Below, piece after piece: positions 6,833-16,437 of a stretch of 25,569 bases of DNA. The DNA comes from an uncultured Neomegalonema sp. (GTDB lineage Bacteria; Pseudomonadota; Alphaproteobacteria; Rhodobacterales; Rhodobacteraceae). Both the position numbers and the translations under genes were made by a program. The first letter of the stretch is position 1, and each line of letters starts with the position of its first letter. The stretch spans positions 1 through 25,569 of the forward strand of contig CALGNW010000266.1 in assembly GCA_937958345.1 (NCBI GenBank), written 5' to 3'. A model generated the notes under the pieces. It saw only the letters and a list, made by a program, of their open reading frames with translations. It made no database searches and was not told the origin of the DNA.

Positions 6833-7474
6833 TTATTCAGCCGCGACCAGCGCGGCAGCGGCGCGTTCTTCGACACGCGACGAGGACACCGTGACATGGG
6901 CCTGCGCAGCGTCAGCGAGGATTTGGGCAACCTTCTCCGCATCGGGGATCGAGCGCAACGCGGGTTGCGGGCGGGCGATGTACCAGGGGCGGACATGGGG
7001 CCAGCATACAAGATACGAAAACTTGGTCGATCCGATCAGATCCAGGGCAATCGTACCCGTACCGTTCTTACGCACACCCAGATCAGCCGAACCGACCCAT
7101 TTGTACGGCAGGTTCAGCGTCACGGTCAGCGCCGCGCCGATGCGCATGGCCACGCGGCGGTTGGTGATCGTGTAGACGGTGGTCTTCGCCTGAACGAGCG
7201 CGATGAGATACAGCAGCCCCAGCGCGATCCCGCCCATCACCAGAAAAGGAACGCCCGCACGCCAATCGACAGGCGCGCCGCCCGTGCCGGTGTTCAGGAT
7301 GCTCCATCCGGCCATAACCGCGAAATACCCGGCAATCCACCGCGTCTTGAAGGCATCGCGAGCCAGACCGAGCCAGCTCGGCGCGCCCTGCCACAAAATG
7401 CGTTCGCCCTCGGGCGGGACTTCAGGCAGGCCGCGGATCGGTTCAACGGCAAAATCGTCATGGTCGTGAGACAC
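6833..7474 (-). CDS. puhB: Photosynthetic complex assembly protein PuhB
   Basis: PuhB helps reaction-centre assembly in the membrane. From GTG 7474 the protein has 213 residues and begins SHDHDDFAVEPIRGLPE, which is family-typical. It contains EGERILWQGAPSW (about 23-35), two hydrophobic segments (roughly WIAGYFAVMAGWSIL and VPFLVMGGIALGLLYLIAL), and a bacterial PH-like region ending in the basic TNRRVAMRIGAALTVTLNLP stretch (by its ends). An ATG 14 codons upstream is in frame, but it lies inside puhA. The GTG is preferred because AAGGAGGG (7489-7482) overlaps the puhA stop and sits 7 bases ahead. Confidence 0.93.
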   Translation of the reverse strand: MSHDHDDFAVEPIRGLPEVPPEGERILWQGAPSWLGLARDAFKTRWIAGYFAVMAGWSILNTGTGGAPVDWRAGVPFLVMGGIALGLLYLIALVQAKTTVYTITNRRVAMRIGAALTVTLNLPYKWVGSADLGVRKNGTGTIALDLIGSTKFSYLVCWPHVRPWYIARPQPALRSIPDAEKVAQILADAAQAHVTVSSSRVEERAAAALVAAE

Positions 7475-7487
7475 GGTAGCGCCCTCC

Positions 7488-8255
7488 TTAAACCAGCGGC
7501 CCGATACGCGATTCAACCGCGTAGAGTTTGCCGCCTGCGTAGTAGCCGCAGATTTTTTCTTCTTCGAGCATCGTTACCTGCGTCGGCGAGGCGATGGTCG
7601 GCACATTGGGGAAATGACGCCCCTGAATAGACAGAACCGTCACGCGGTCTTTTCTGATCCGCGCAATCTGCATCGGGATCAGGCGCGAACCGCCACCGGA
7701 AAGCTCAAGCTCGAGATAACGGACGAGTTGCTCGGGTTCGTCGATCCACATATCGGAGATTGTTCCGACAACCTCGCCGTCCTGCGCCTCGACCGGCAGA
7801 CCGCGCGGGTCGCGTCCGGCGGAAACGTGGAACTGTTCGGCCTTTGCCATCGGCACGATCTTCGGATGACCGGCGGCATCAATTTCGGGAATATCCCGGC
7901 GCTCCGCCCACGAGGCGGGACCGACGCCGTCCAGCATCGGATCGCCTGTCGGCTCAAACGGCGAGCCCGCAGACGGTGCAGTCGCCCGCAAGGCAAGCTC
8001 GCGCTGGTCGCCGTCGTTCTTGGCGGGAACGGTAATTTCGCCGCGGCCATGGGGCAGCTTGAAGGTCTTTTTCTTCGGCAGAGGAAACGGCCCCTGGTTC
8101 GGGGCAGGCGAGCCGTCCTCGGTTTCCATCGGATAGCCTTCGCGCATATTCTCGCGCTGCAGGTAAATCACCAGACCGGCAAAAAACAGCCAGAACAGAT
8201 ACAACAGGACCTGCGCTAGATCGATGTGGCCGGCGATGGTTGATGTGATATCCAT
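7488..8255 (-). CDS. puhA: Photosynthetic reaction centre H subunit
   Basis: The H subunit caps the cytoplasmic side of the type-2 reaction centre and helps deliver protons to the QB site. The 255-residue protein has one membrane helix (about 13-31, LAQVLLYLFWLFFAGLVIY) near the N-terminus and a large soluble PRC-barrel domain. Typical stretches are REGYPME after the helix, KTFKLPHGRGEITVP, and DMWIDEPEQLVRYLELEL in the barrel. AGGAG stands 6 bases before the ATG. It follows lhaA by 19 bp and its stop overlaps the puhB ribosome site. This gene shows the host has an M/L/H-type photosystem. Confidence 0.97.
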   Translation of the reverse strand: MDITSTIAGHIDLAQVLLYLFWLFFAGLVIYLQRENMREGYPMETEDGSPAPNQGPFPLPKKKTFKLPHGRGEITVPAKNDGDQRELALRATAPSAGSPFEPTGDPMLDGVGPASWAERRDIPEIDAAGHPKIVPMAKAEQFHVSAGRDPRGLPVEAQDGEVVGTISDMWIDEPEQLVRYLELELSGGGSRLIPMQIARIRKDRVTVLSIQGRHFPNVPTIASPTQVTMLEEEKICGYYAGGKLYAVESRIGPLV

Positions 8256-8274
8256 GATGGTCTCCTAAAGCCGT

Positions 8275-9708
8275 TCAGGTCGGGAATTCGGAAAGGCCGA
8301 TCTTTGCGGCCTGTGTTTCTTGGGATCGTGCGGATCGCGACAAAGGTCCGATCAGCACAAGCGTAACAATCAGCAGAACGATCTCTGCCTGATAGACAAT
8401 CGAGTACGCGAACGAGGGCTGTGATACCGCGTCGGGCAGATATCCGGCCTGTATAAGCACGGACATGCCGTCGCGCAGCGCACCGCCGAGGACAACACCC
8501 AGCCCGATCGCCGTCGCCTGCGCCGCGCCCCATGCACCCAGCGCAAGACCGCGCCCCGCATTTCCGGCAACGGGCATGGTCATCGCAGCCGTCAGCATCG
8601 CCACCGCGAACAGACCCGCGCCGAATCCGATCATCAATGCGCCGGCGAAAAAGACGGGGTTCCATCCGACAAAGCCGGAGGCGATAACAACGGTGAATGC
8701 GGCAATGCCCGCGATAACGCCGCGCGCAGCCATTGCGCAGGGCGTGACACCCTTTGCCAGCCAATGCGCAGCAACGGCAAAGGCGGCCAGCGCGCCGAGG
8801 GACCAGATCGCCGTCAGATAGGTGGTCGATGAAACGCTCAGGCCGAGGATTTCGCCGCCGTAAGGTTCGAGCAGGACATCCTGCATGGAAAACGCACATG
8901 TGCCGAGAGCGACGATCAGCAACAGCCGTCCGGCCATGCCCCCGCCGGCAAAATCAGCCCACGCATCCGAGAATTTAGGCTTTGGCGCGGTGCGCTCCGC
9001 CTTGGTCATCGGGCGCATCGATTCCTGTTTCCAGACCGCCGCGATATTCAGCAGCAGCGTAACGACCGCCGTGCCCTGAATGACCTGAACCAACCGCATC
9101 TCGGAGAAATTTTCCAGCAGCGCGCCGACGATGACTGCGGAAATACCGATCCCCAGCAGAAACATCATATACAGCAGCGCAACGACGCGCGGGCGCGTCT
9201 CGTCGGTGGCCTGATCGCTGGCCAATGCCAGGCCCGCCGTTTGGGTCATGTGCAGGCCGACACCGGTCATCAGAAACGCCAGCGCCGCCAGAACCTCGCC
9301 CGACCATGACGGGCCGAGTTCCTGACTGCCCGACAGGATCAGAATGGCGAAGGGCATGATCGAGAGGCCGCCGAACTGCCACAGCGACCCGAACCAGATA
9401 TACGGCACACGCTTCCATCCGATTGCAGAGCGATAGTTATCGGACCGGAACCCGAGCAGCGCCCGGAACGGTGCGATCAGAACCGGCAACGCGACCATCA
9501 TCGCGACCAGTAATGCCGGGACGCTTAATTCGACGATCATCACACGGTTGAGCGTACCCAACAGCATCGCGGTCGCGAGGCCGCACGAGATTTGAAACAG
9601 CGAAAGCCGCAACAGCCGTTTGAGCGGAAGCCCGTCGGACCCCGCATCCGCGAACGGAAGCATGCTCAACTTGAACTGGGTCAGAGGGTGGGCTTCGCGC
9701 TCGGCCAT
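8275..9708 (-). CDS. lhaA: Light-harvesting complex 1 assembly protein, PUCC family
   Basis: LhaA is a membrane protein of about 12 helices related to major facilitators that promotes LH1 assembly, perhaps by handling bacteriochlorophyll. The 477-residue product starts with a polar segment and then shows GTLNRVMIVEL (about 51-61), LLGFRSDNYRSAIGWKRVPYIW (by its ends, about 84-105) and a series of hydrophobic helices, as in PucC/LhaA proteins. Its ATG overlaps the bchM stop by one base (TAATG). The position between bchM and puhA is the standard one. A second PUCC-family protein lies at 21799-23109. Confidence 0.94.
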   Translation of the reverse strand: MAEREAHPLTQFKLSMLPFADAGSDGLPLKRLLRLSLFQISCGLATAMLLGTLNRVMIVELSVPALLVAMMVALPVLIAPFRALLGFRSDNYRSAIGWKRVPYIWFGSLWQFGGLSIMPFAILILSGSQELGPSWSGEVLAALAFLMTGVGLHMTQTAGLALASDQATDETRPRVVALLYMMFLLGIGISAVIVGALLENFSEMRLVQVIQGTAVVTLLLNIAAVWKQESMRPMTKAERTAPKPKFSDAWADFAGGGMAGRLLLIVALGTCAFSMQDVLLEPYGGEILGLSVSSTTYLTAIWSLGALAAFAVAAHWLAKGVTPCAMAARGVIAGIAAFTVVIASGFVGWNPVFFAGALMIGFGAGLFAVAMLTAAMTMPVAGNAGRGLALGAWGAAQATAIGLGVVLGGALRDGMSVLIQAGYLPDAVSQPSFAYSIVYQAEIVLLIVTLVLIGPLSRSARSQETQAAKIGLSEFPT

Positions 9709-10397
9709 TAGCGCAGTTCCATCGCTTGGGATTTGTAAAATCCGGTCGAGACACGGCCTACTTCCGCCAGCGTGCTGCTCGACGTCTCCGGCAATTTCCG
9801 CAATTCGCGTTCGAGACGCGGAATGCTTTGCGGGACAATCGCGGGTGAGCGGTCGCTGCGAGGAAACGCCTTTCCGGCAATGTGCATCGCGGTCAGCATC
9901 GGCGTCTTGGGCGCAACCGTAAAGACAACCGTCTCGGAGGTGCGGGCGCGCAGGTTGGCAAGCGCAGCCGCAATATCGGCGGGCGCATAATGGATCAGGC
10001 TGTCCATCGCGACGACGTAATCAAACGATCCCCATGACGGGTCCAGCATATCGCCCGCCTCGAACCGGATCGACGGCAGCAGAGCCGCTGGCGTGCGGTC
10101 GCGCGCCACATCGAGCAGGTTCGGCGAGATGTCGATTCCGACAACATCCCCGCCGCGTTCGGCTAGCGCCGCACTGAGGCCGCCGACACCGCAACCGGCA
10201 TCAAGCACACGCGCACCGTGCAGGTCTTCGGGCAAACGCGACAGCAGGATCGCGCGCATTTCGTCGCGGCCTGCGCGCACCGTCTGGCGAATACGCGATA
10301 CCGGCGCATCGGACGTAAGCTGTGCCCACGTCTTTGCCGCCGTGCGGTCGAAATACGTCGTCAGACGTTCGCGGGTTTCTGTGTAGGAATCAGCCAT
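9708..10397 (-). CDS. bchM: Mg-protoporphyrin IX O-methyltransferase
   Basis: BchM transfers a methyl group from S-adenosylmethionine to the C13 propionate of Mg-protoporphyrin IX, directly before the AcsF reaction. The 229-residue protein has the SAM-binding glycine loop VLDAGCGVGG at about 64-73, followed by VVGIDIS (about 85-91). The N-terminus YFDRTAAKTWAQLTSDAPVS is typical of BchM. Its ATG overlaps the bchL stop by one base (TAATG), and lhaA overlaps its own stop the same way, so translation is probably coupled across all three. Confidence 0.95.
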   Translation of the reverse strand: MADSYTETRERLTTYFDRTAAKTWAQLTSDAPVSRIRQTVRAGRDEMRAILLSRLPEDLHGARVLDAGCGVGGLSAALAERGGDVVGIDISPNLLDVARDRTPAALLPSIRFEAGDMLDPSWGSFDYVVAMDSLIHYAPADIAAALANLRARTSETVVFTVAPKTPMLTAMHIAGKAFPRSDRSPAIVPQSIPRLERELRKLPETSSSTLAEVGRVSTGFYKSQAMELR

Positions 10398-11302
10398 TAA
10401 TCGAACCCGAGCAGTTCAAAGATTTCCCGGTCGGGCAGCGATTCAGGGGCCATCGGCTCCGTGCCGTTCCAAAGGACTTCCGCAAGGCGGATGTATTCTT
10501 TTTGCACCGCGATGATGTCTTCATCCGGGTCCATCTCGAACAGCGTCTTCTTCTTCAGACGCGAGCGGCGGATGGCGTCCAGATCGGGCAGGTGCGCGAG
10601 GCGGTTAAATCCGACCGTCTTGCAATAGCGGTCAACCTCGTCGGTTTCTTTCGACCGGTTCGCGATGCAGCCCGCAAGGCGCACGTTATAGTTTTTCGAC
10701 TTGGCCTGAACCGCCTGAATGATCCGGTTCATCGCGTAGATCGAGTCAAAATCGTTCGCCGTCACGATCAGCGCACGGTCCGCATGCTGCAACGGTGTCG
10801 CGAAACCGCCGCAGACGACATCACCGAGAACGTCGAAGATCACAACATCGGTGTCATCGAGCAGATGATGCTGTTTGAGCAGCTTTACCGTCTGGCCGAC
10901 AACGTAACCGCCACAGCCGGTTCCGGCAGGCGGACCGCCAGCCTCGACGCATTTAACGCCGTTGTACCCCTCGTAGACATAGTCCTCGGGGCGGAGTTCT
11001 TCGGAGTGGAAATCAACCTCTTTCAACGTGTCGATCACCGTCGGCACAAGACGCCCGGTCAGCGTGAAAGTGGAGTCGTGTTTCGGATCACAACCGATTT
11101 GCAGGACGCGGTGGCCCAGCTTGCTGAACGCAGCCGACAGGTTCGACGACGTTGTCGATTTGCCGATGCCGCCCTTGCCGTAAACGGCGAAAACCTTGGC
11201 GGTATCAATCTTCATCGACGGGTCCATCTGGACCTGAACCGATCCTTCCCCATCCGCACCGCGTGGCAGAATTGGCGGGGCATCCATATCAAGCGGGCTC
11301 AT
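10397..11302 (-). CDS. bchL: Dark-operative protochlorophyllide reductase, ATP-binding subunit
   Basis: BchL is the nitrogenase-Fe-protein-like ATPase dimer that passes electrons to BchNB during light-independent reduction of ring D. The 301-residue product has the P-loop GKGGIGKST (about 42-50) and the two cysteines expected to bind the intersubunit [4Fe-4S] cluster: C130 in GTGCGGY and C164 in DVVCGGFATP, 34 residues apart. The ATG at 11302 has AAAGGAGG 5 bases upstream, 25 bp after the bchH stop. A leader of about 35 residues before KVFAVYGKGG matches the longer BchL proteins of purple bacteria. Confidence 0.97.
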   Translation of the reverse strand: MSPLDMDAPPILPRGADGEGSVQVQMDPSMKIDTAKVFAVYGKGGIGKSTTSSNLSAAFSKLGHRVLQIGCDPKHDSTFTLTGRLVPTVIDTLKEVDFHSEELRPEDYVYEGYNGVKCVEAGGPPAGTGCGGYVVGQTVKLLKQHHLLDDTDVVIFDVLGDVVCGGFATPLQHADRALIVTANDFDSIYAMNRIIQAVQAKSKNYNVRLAGCIANRSKETDEVDRYCKTVGFNRLAHLPDLDAIRRSRLKKKTLFEMDPDEDIIAVQKEYIRLAEVLWNGTEPMAPESLPDREIFELLGFD

Positions 11303-11327
11303 GGGAGCCTCCTTTCAAGCGGCGCAG

Positions 11328-14300
11328 TCATTCTGCCGCAATTCCTATGCCTTCGAGTCGGTCTTCCAACTCGTTCGCACCTTGACGCAGGGCTTCCAGC
11401 GTCTCGGCGTCGGGGTTCCAGTAATTCCGTTCGTGCGCTTCCAGCAGGCGGTTCGCGACCCGCGAACTGGCCGCCGGATTCAAATCGGCAAGCCGGCGGC
11501 GCATGTCTTCATCAAGGATGAATGTCTCGCTGAGGCGGGTATAGACCCACGGGTCAATCTCGCCCGTCGTTGCCGACCAGCCGAGGGTGTTTTTGACCTG
11601 TGCATCAATCTGTACGACGCCTTCGCTGCCGTGTTTCAGCATGCCCTCGAACCATTTCGGGTTCAGCGAGCGGCTGCGCGTTTCAAGCGCGACCTGTTCC
11701 TTGAGCGTGCGGATTTTGCCGTCGCCCTTGGTCGTGTCGCTGATATAAACCGCTGCCTCTTTGCCGCGCGCGCGTTTGACGGCGCGGGAAATGCCGCCAA
11801 GCGTATCGAAGTAGTGATCGACCGTGGTCACGCCCAATTCGACACTTTCGAGGTTCTGATAAGCCAGCTCGACGTCTTCGAGCGCGGTCTTGAGCAACGC
11901 GCCCTGCTGCGCACATTTTCCGTTGCGGCCATAGGCAAAGCTTTTGCGTTTTTCATATGCGTCGGCGAGTTCTTCCTCGTCATCCCACGCCCCTGAATCA
12001 ATCAGCTGATTGACGTTCGAGCCATAGGCGCCCTCGGCGTTCGAGAAGACGCGCAGCGCCGCCGTTTCCAGATCGACGCCCATCCGTTCGGCATAATCCA
12101 GCGCGTGGGCACGGATGTAGTTTTGCCCGAGCGGCTCGTCGGCGGCGGCGCAGATATACGCGGCCTCGGCCAGCAGTTTGGTTTGAAGCGGCAGTAAATC
12201 GCGGAAGATGCCCGACAGCGTCATCACAACATCGATGCGCGGGCGGCCCAGTTCTTCGAGCGACACCAGCTCGGCCCCGCACAGGCGTCCATAATTATCA
12301 AAACGCGGCTTTGTGCCCATCAGCGCAAGAGCCTGCGCCAGCGGCGCACCGTCGGATTTAATATTGTCCGATCCCCAAAGCACCAGTGCGACACTGTGCG
12401 GAACGGATTGGTGACGGTCGATCAACCGCTGTGCCTGACGCGCGCCGTCCTGCATCGCAAAGGCCGTCGGCATACGGAACGGATCGAAGGCATGCAGGTT
12501 GCGGCCCGTCGGCAAAACATCGGGCGAGCGGATCAGGTCGCCGCCGGGAGCGGGCGGCGTGAAACCGCCTGCCAAAGCGTGCATCAGGGCGGGCAATTCG
12601 GTGTCGTCATCAAACGCAGCCTCGGCGCGCTCGATTGCCTCCTCGGTTGCCTGCGCCTCGATCATCGCCTCGCGGTATGCGGCACGTTTTTCGCGGGCGA
12701 CCGGCGCACCGACAACATGCAGACCGTCAGGGATCAGCGCGCTTTCCGTTTCCAGCACTTTGACCCACAGCGTTGCCGGATCGCCCTCGTATTCAAGATC
12801 AACCGCCTCGGCCTGATCCGAGATCAACGCGCGCAGCTCGGGTTCTTCTTCGGCACCGGGGGCAAGGCCGCGCCATTGCTGTAGCGAGTCCTTGAGGTCG
12901 AGCAGACCCTTGTACAGGCCCGCCTTCGACAGAGGCGGCGTCAGGTGCGAAATCATCACCGCACCCGAGCGGCGTTTGGCCAGCGTGCCCTCGGACGGGT
13001 TGTTCAGCGCGTAAAGATACACGTTCGGCATATCGCCGATCAGGCGGTCGGGCCAGCACGCCTCGCCAAGCCCCGAATGTTTGCCCGGCATAAACTCAAG
13101 CGCGCCGTGCATCCCGAAATGCAGCAGCACATCCGCGCCGAAATCTTCGCGCATCCAGCGGTAGAACGTGCTGAAGGCGTGGGTCGGGGCAAAGCCCTTT
13201 TCGAACATCAGGCGCATAGGATCGCCCTCGTATCCGAAGGCAGGCTGAACGCCGACGAAGATATTGCCGAACTCGGCCCCGAGGACAAAGACGCCGCCGC
13301 CATCGGATTGCTGACGACCCGGTGCAGGGCCCCACACAGCCTCGATATCGGACAGATATTTTTCACCGGCGACCATCTGATCGGCGGGAATACGCGCCGC
13401 GACATTGGCCTGTTGGCCGTATTGATCGGCGTTGCCCTTCAAGACGGCAGCCCGTAAATCCTCGACCGTTTCAGGTGGTGTCAGCGAATAGCCCTGCGCC
13501 TTCATCCTGTGCAGCGTGTTGTACAGGCTTTCAAAAACGCTGAGGTAAGCGGCAGAGCCGACCGCGCCCGCGTTCGGCGGAAATCCGAAAATCACCACAC
13601 CGACTTTGCGCTCGGCAATTTGCGAACGGCGCAAGGTAACGTGGCGCTGCGCCCGGCCTGCAAGGCGCTCGATCCGTTCGGGGCACGGGATCATCGCGTT
13701 CGGTCCGTCGCCCGCGCGGCACATATGCGCACAGCCGTCACAACCGTCATTGCCGACACGGCCCCCGAAGATCAGCGGGTTCGTCGCGCCGTCAATTTCA
13801 GGAAGCGCGACCAGCATTGTCGCCTCGACCGGACCAAGGCCCGTGCCGCTTTTTGCCCATTGGCCAAGCGTCTGGAATTCGAGCGCGTGCGCCGAAATGT
13901 ACGGCAGGTCGAGGCGGGTCAGTACTTCTTGCGCGGCATTGCTGTCCTGATAGGCGGGGCCGCCCACGAGGCTGAAACCCGTCAGAGAAATCAGCGTGTC
14001 AATCGCGGGTCCGTGTTCGCCCTCAAAGAAAGCCTCAATCGCCGGACGGGCATCAAGGCCGGAGGCGAAGGCGGCGATCACGCGCAGGCCGCGTGCCTCG
14101 AGCGCGCGGATAACGCCGTCATAATGCGCGGTATCGCCCGACAGAATATACGACCGCATAATCAGCAAGCCGACCGTGCCAGCGGATTTCTCCGGTCCCG
14201 GCAGGCTGGCCAAATCGGTGGTCAGGCGATCAGGGTGGTCGGGGTGATAGAGGCCGACTTCGGGGTAATCAATCGGGGCCGCAGCCTCGACCTCGGCAAA

Positions 14301-14909
14301 CTGAATCCGTTTGGCATAGCGGTTGACAAGGAACCGCACGAGGGACTCGATATTCTCATCCGAACCACCGAGCCAGTATTGCATACCGAGGAAATACGCG
14401 CGGACGTCCTGCGCCTTTCCGGGGATGAATTTCAGGATTTTGGGCAGGCGGCGCAGCATCTTCATCTGCTTTTCGCCGCTGGCGTTTTTCGTCTTGCTCG
14501 ACCCGCGCAGCTTTTTCAACAGCTTGAGAACGCCAGTGGTCGGCTGGCTCATATCCAGATCGCCGAGGCGGGTCAGGGACACCATCTCGCTCGCCGAAAT
14601 ACAGGCGAAGACACCGTCGCACTGATCCCGTCGCGCCTTGATGTCGGGCAGGATCGCGGTGATATGCTCCTCAAGGAAAATCAGGCTGACGAGGATCATA
14701 TCGGCCTGAGCAATGCCCCGGCGTGTTTCTTCGAGATATTCGGGGTTCTCGGACCACATCGCCGCCGCGTAAATCGACAATGACAGTCCGGGGAAAACGC
14801 TCGCCAGCTTTGCCTCGACACGCTTTGCCGGACCCGCCGCGTGGCTGTCCAGCGTCACGATGACGATGCGGTAGGGGTCCGGCCCCATCATGCTGGTATC
14901 ATCGAGCAT
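11328..14909 (-). CDS. bchH: Magnesium chelatase subunit H
   Basis: BchH is the large porphyrin-binding subunit of Mg chelatase, related to CobN. It inserts Mg into protoporphyrin IX with BchI and BchD, which are not in this window. From ATG 14909 (MLDDTSMMGPDPYRIVIVTL) the protein has 1193 residues, the family's normal length. The open frame extends 46 residues further upstream, but that part is an arginine-rich out-of-frame read of bchB and is excluded. Seen motifs include the FGMHGALEFMPGKHSGLGE region (about 600 onwards), LLPTGRNLHAFDP-like VLPTGRNLHAFDPFRMP, and a C-terminal end WNPDAETLEALRQ. It overlaps bchB by 11 bp. Confidence 0.96.
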   Translation of the reverse strand: MLDDTSMMGPDPYRIVIVTLDSHAAGPAKRVEAKLASVFPGLSLSIYAAAMWSENPEYLEETRRGIAQADMILVSLIFLEEHITAILPDIKARRDQCDGVFACISASEMVSLTRLGDLDMSQPTTGVLKLLKKLRGSSKTKNASGEKQMKMLRRLPKILKFIPGKAQDVRAYFLGMQYWLGGSDENIESLVRFLVNRYAKRIQFAEVEAAAPIDYPEVGLYHPDHPDRLTTDLASLPGPEKSAGTVGLLIMRSYILSGDTAHYDGVIRALEARGLRVIAAFASGLDARPAIEAFFEGEHGPAIDTLISLTGFSLVGGPAYQDSNAAQEVLTRLDLPYISAHALEFQTLGQWAKSGTGLGPVEATMLVALPEIDGATNPLIFGGRVGNDGCDGCAHMCRAGDGPNAMIPCPERIERLAGRAQRHVTLRRSQIAERKVGVVIFGFPPNAGAVGSAAYLSVFESLYNTLHRMKAQGYSLTPPETVEDLRAAVLKGNADQYGQQANVAARIPADQMVAGEKYLSDIEAVWGPAPGRQQSDGGGVFVLGAEFGNIFVGVQPAFGYEGDPMRLMFEKGFAPTHAFSTFYRWMREDFGADVLLHFGMHGALEFMPGKHSGLGEACWPDRLIGDMPNVYLYALNNPSEGTLAKRRSGAVMISHLTPPLSKAGLYKGLLDLKDSLQQWRGLAPGAEEEPELRALISDQAEAVDLEYEGDPATLWVKVLETESALIPDGLHVVGAPVAREKRAAYREAMIEAQATEEAIERAEAAFDDDTELPALMHALAGGFTPPAPGGDLIRSPDVLPTGRNLHAFDPFRMPTAFAMQDGARQAQRLIDRHQSVPHSVALVLWGSDNIKSDGAPLAQALALMGTKPRFDNYGRLCGAELVSLEELGRPRIDVVMTLSGIFRDLLPLQTKLLAEAAYICAAADEPLGQNYIRAHALDYAERMGVDLETAALRVFSNAEGAYGSNVNQLIDSGAWDDEEELADAYEKRKSFAYGRNGKCAQQGALLKTALEDVELAYQNLESVELGVTTVDHYFDTLGGISRAVKRARGKEAAVYISDTTKGDGKIRTLKEQVALETRSRSLNPKWFEGMLKHGSEGVVQIDAQVKNTLGWSATTGEIDPWVYTRLSETFILDEDMRRRLADLNPAASSRVANRLLEAHERNYWNPDAETLEALRQGANELEDRLEGIGIAAE

Positions 14910-16437
14910 AATGCGCCTTTGCCTCGTACAGCGTCTCGATCGAGATCGCCTGAAGCCCCTGTTCGGCAGCGAATTTTTCGGTGTTGCGGCGGGCCTTTCC
15001 GCGCACGAAGAACGGAATTTTCCGCAGCTCTTTTTCGGCATCCGCAAGCCACGTCACGCCGTCCTTGATAACAAGGTCGGCGGGGGCCGCGTCCTCGGTG
15101 CTGCGCCGTTTTTGCGCCGCCGGAGTATGACTGCCGTGATGACTTGCGCCCGCGTCGTCGTGGAATTCGAAGTCCTCGCGGAACATGTGCAGCAGGTGTT
15201 CTTCAAGGCCCATAACGAGCGGGTGAACCCACGTATCGAAAATGACGTTCGCGCCCTCCCAACCGACCTGCGGCGAGAAACGGGCGGGGAAATCCTGCAC
15301 ATGGACCGGCGCGGAAATCACGGCGCAGGGAATGCCGAGGCGCTTGCCGATATGGCGCTCCATCTGCGTACCGAGGATCATTTCGGGCTGTAGCGCCTCG
15401 ATGGCCGATTCAACTTCGAGGTAATCGTCGGTGATCAAAGCTTCGAGGCCGAGTTCTTTGGCGCAGGCACGAACAGGACGCGCGAATTCACGATTATAGC
15501 AGCCCATACCGACGACTTCGAAACCCATCTCGTATTTCGCAATACGGGCAGCGGCCATCGCGTGCGTGCCGTCACCGAAGATAAAGACGCGCTTTCCGGT
15601 CAGGTATGTGGAGTCGACCGAGCGGGAGTACCAAGGCAGGCGCAGACGGCTTTCGTCGACCGCCGCATCGGCAAGCCCGGCAATTTCCTTGACCTCGGCA
15701 ATGAAATCGCGGGTCGCGCCGACGCCAATCGGGACAACTTTGGTGAAGGGCTGTTTGTATTCCCGCTCTAACCAGCGACACGCCGTCTCGCATGTTTCAG
15801 GATAGAGCATGACGTTGAAATGCGCCGCGCCAAGCTGTGCGATATCGGCGGGTGTTGAATCGAGCGGAGCAACGACATTGACCGCAACGCCGAGGCTTTC
15901 GAGGATCGACGACAGCTCGACCACATCATCGCGGTGGCGGAAGCCGAGCGCGGTCGGGCCGAGAATGTTGCAGGTGATCTCGGGCGTGCGTTCCATCGGT
16001 TTCGTGAGCGCGCGGCAGATTTCGTAGAATGTCTCGGACGCGCCGAAGTTTTCTTTGCGCTGATAGCTTGGCAGTTCCAGCGGAATAACCGGCACGGGCA
16101 GGCCCATGCTTTCGGACAGGCCGCCGGGATCATCCTGAATCAGCTCTGCGGTGCAGGACGCACCGACGATGATGGCCTCGGGCTTGAACCGGTCATAGGC
16201 GTCCTGACAGGAATCCTTGAACAGCGTCGCGGTATCCGACCCGAGATCCCGCGCCTGAAAAGTCGTATAACTGACGGGCGGGCGGTGGTCGCGACGCTCG
16301 ATCATTGTGAACAGCAGGTCCGCATACGTGTCGCCCTGCGGGGCGTGCAAAACATAATGCAGGCCCTTCATCGCCGTTGCGACACGCATCGCACCGACAT
16401 GAGGCGGCCCCTCGTATGTCCAGACTGTCAGCTTCAT
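14899..16437 (-). CDS. bchB: Dark-operative protochlorophyllide reductase subunit B
   Basis: BchB forms the catalytic heterotetramer with BchN that reduces protochlorophyllide to chlorophyllide. The 512-residue product has the aspartate used as an unusual cluster ligand (D36 in APQGDTYAD) and the single cysteine ligand C95 in VGASCTAEL, at exactly the positions known for the Rhodobacter enzyme. The C-terminal part is a protochlorophyllide reductase helical domain (about 450-512), reached through a polar linker (about 423-450, SHHGSHTPAAQKRRS) that varies between species. The ATG overlaps the bchN stop (ATGA), with AAGGA 8 bases before it. Confidence 0.96.
   Translation of the reverse strand: MKLTVWTYEGPPHVGAMRVATAMKGLHYVLHAPQGDTYADLLFTMIERRDHRPPVSYTTFQARDLGSDTATLFKDSCQDAYDRFKPEAIIVGASCTAELIQDDPGGLSESMGLPVPVIPLELPSYQRKENFGASETFYEICRALTKPMERTPEITCNILGPTALGFRHRDDVVELSSILESLGVAVNVVAPLDSTPADIAQLGAAHFNVMLYPETCETACRWLEREYKQPFTKVVPIGVGATRDFIAEVKEIAGLADAAVDESRLRLPWYSRSVDSTYLTGKRVFIFGDGTHAMAAARIAKYEMGFEVVGMGCYNREFARPVRACAKELGLEALITDDYLEVESAIEALQPEMILGTQMERHIGKRLGIPCAVISAPVHVQDFPARFSPQVGWEGANVIFDTWVHPLVMGLEEHLLHMFREDFEFHDDAGASHHGSHTPAAQKRRSTEDAAPADLVIKDGVTWLADAEKELRKIPFFVRGKARRNTEKFAAEQGLQAISIETLYEAKAHYAR

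Noticed and set aside
10322..11521. Long plus-strand open frame opposite bchL
   Set aside because: Antisense to bchL and neighbours, which have intact catalytic motifs; no coding signal or ribosome site of its own.
13509..14783. 424-residue plus-strand frame opposite bchH
   Set aside because: Shadow of bchH in a GC-rich genome; no domain recognised.
14910..15047. 46-codon N-terminal extension of bchH
   Set aside because: It is an arginine-rich second-frame reading of bchB and does not resemble BchH.
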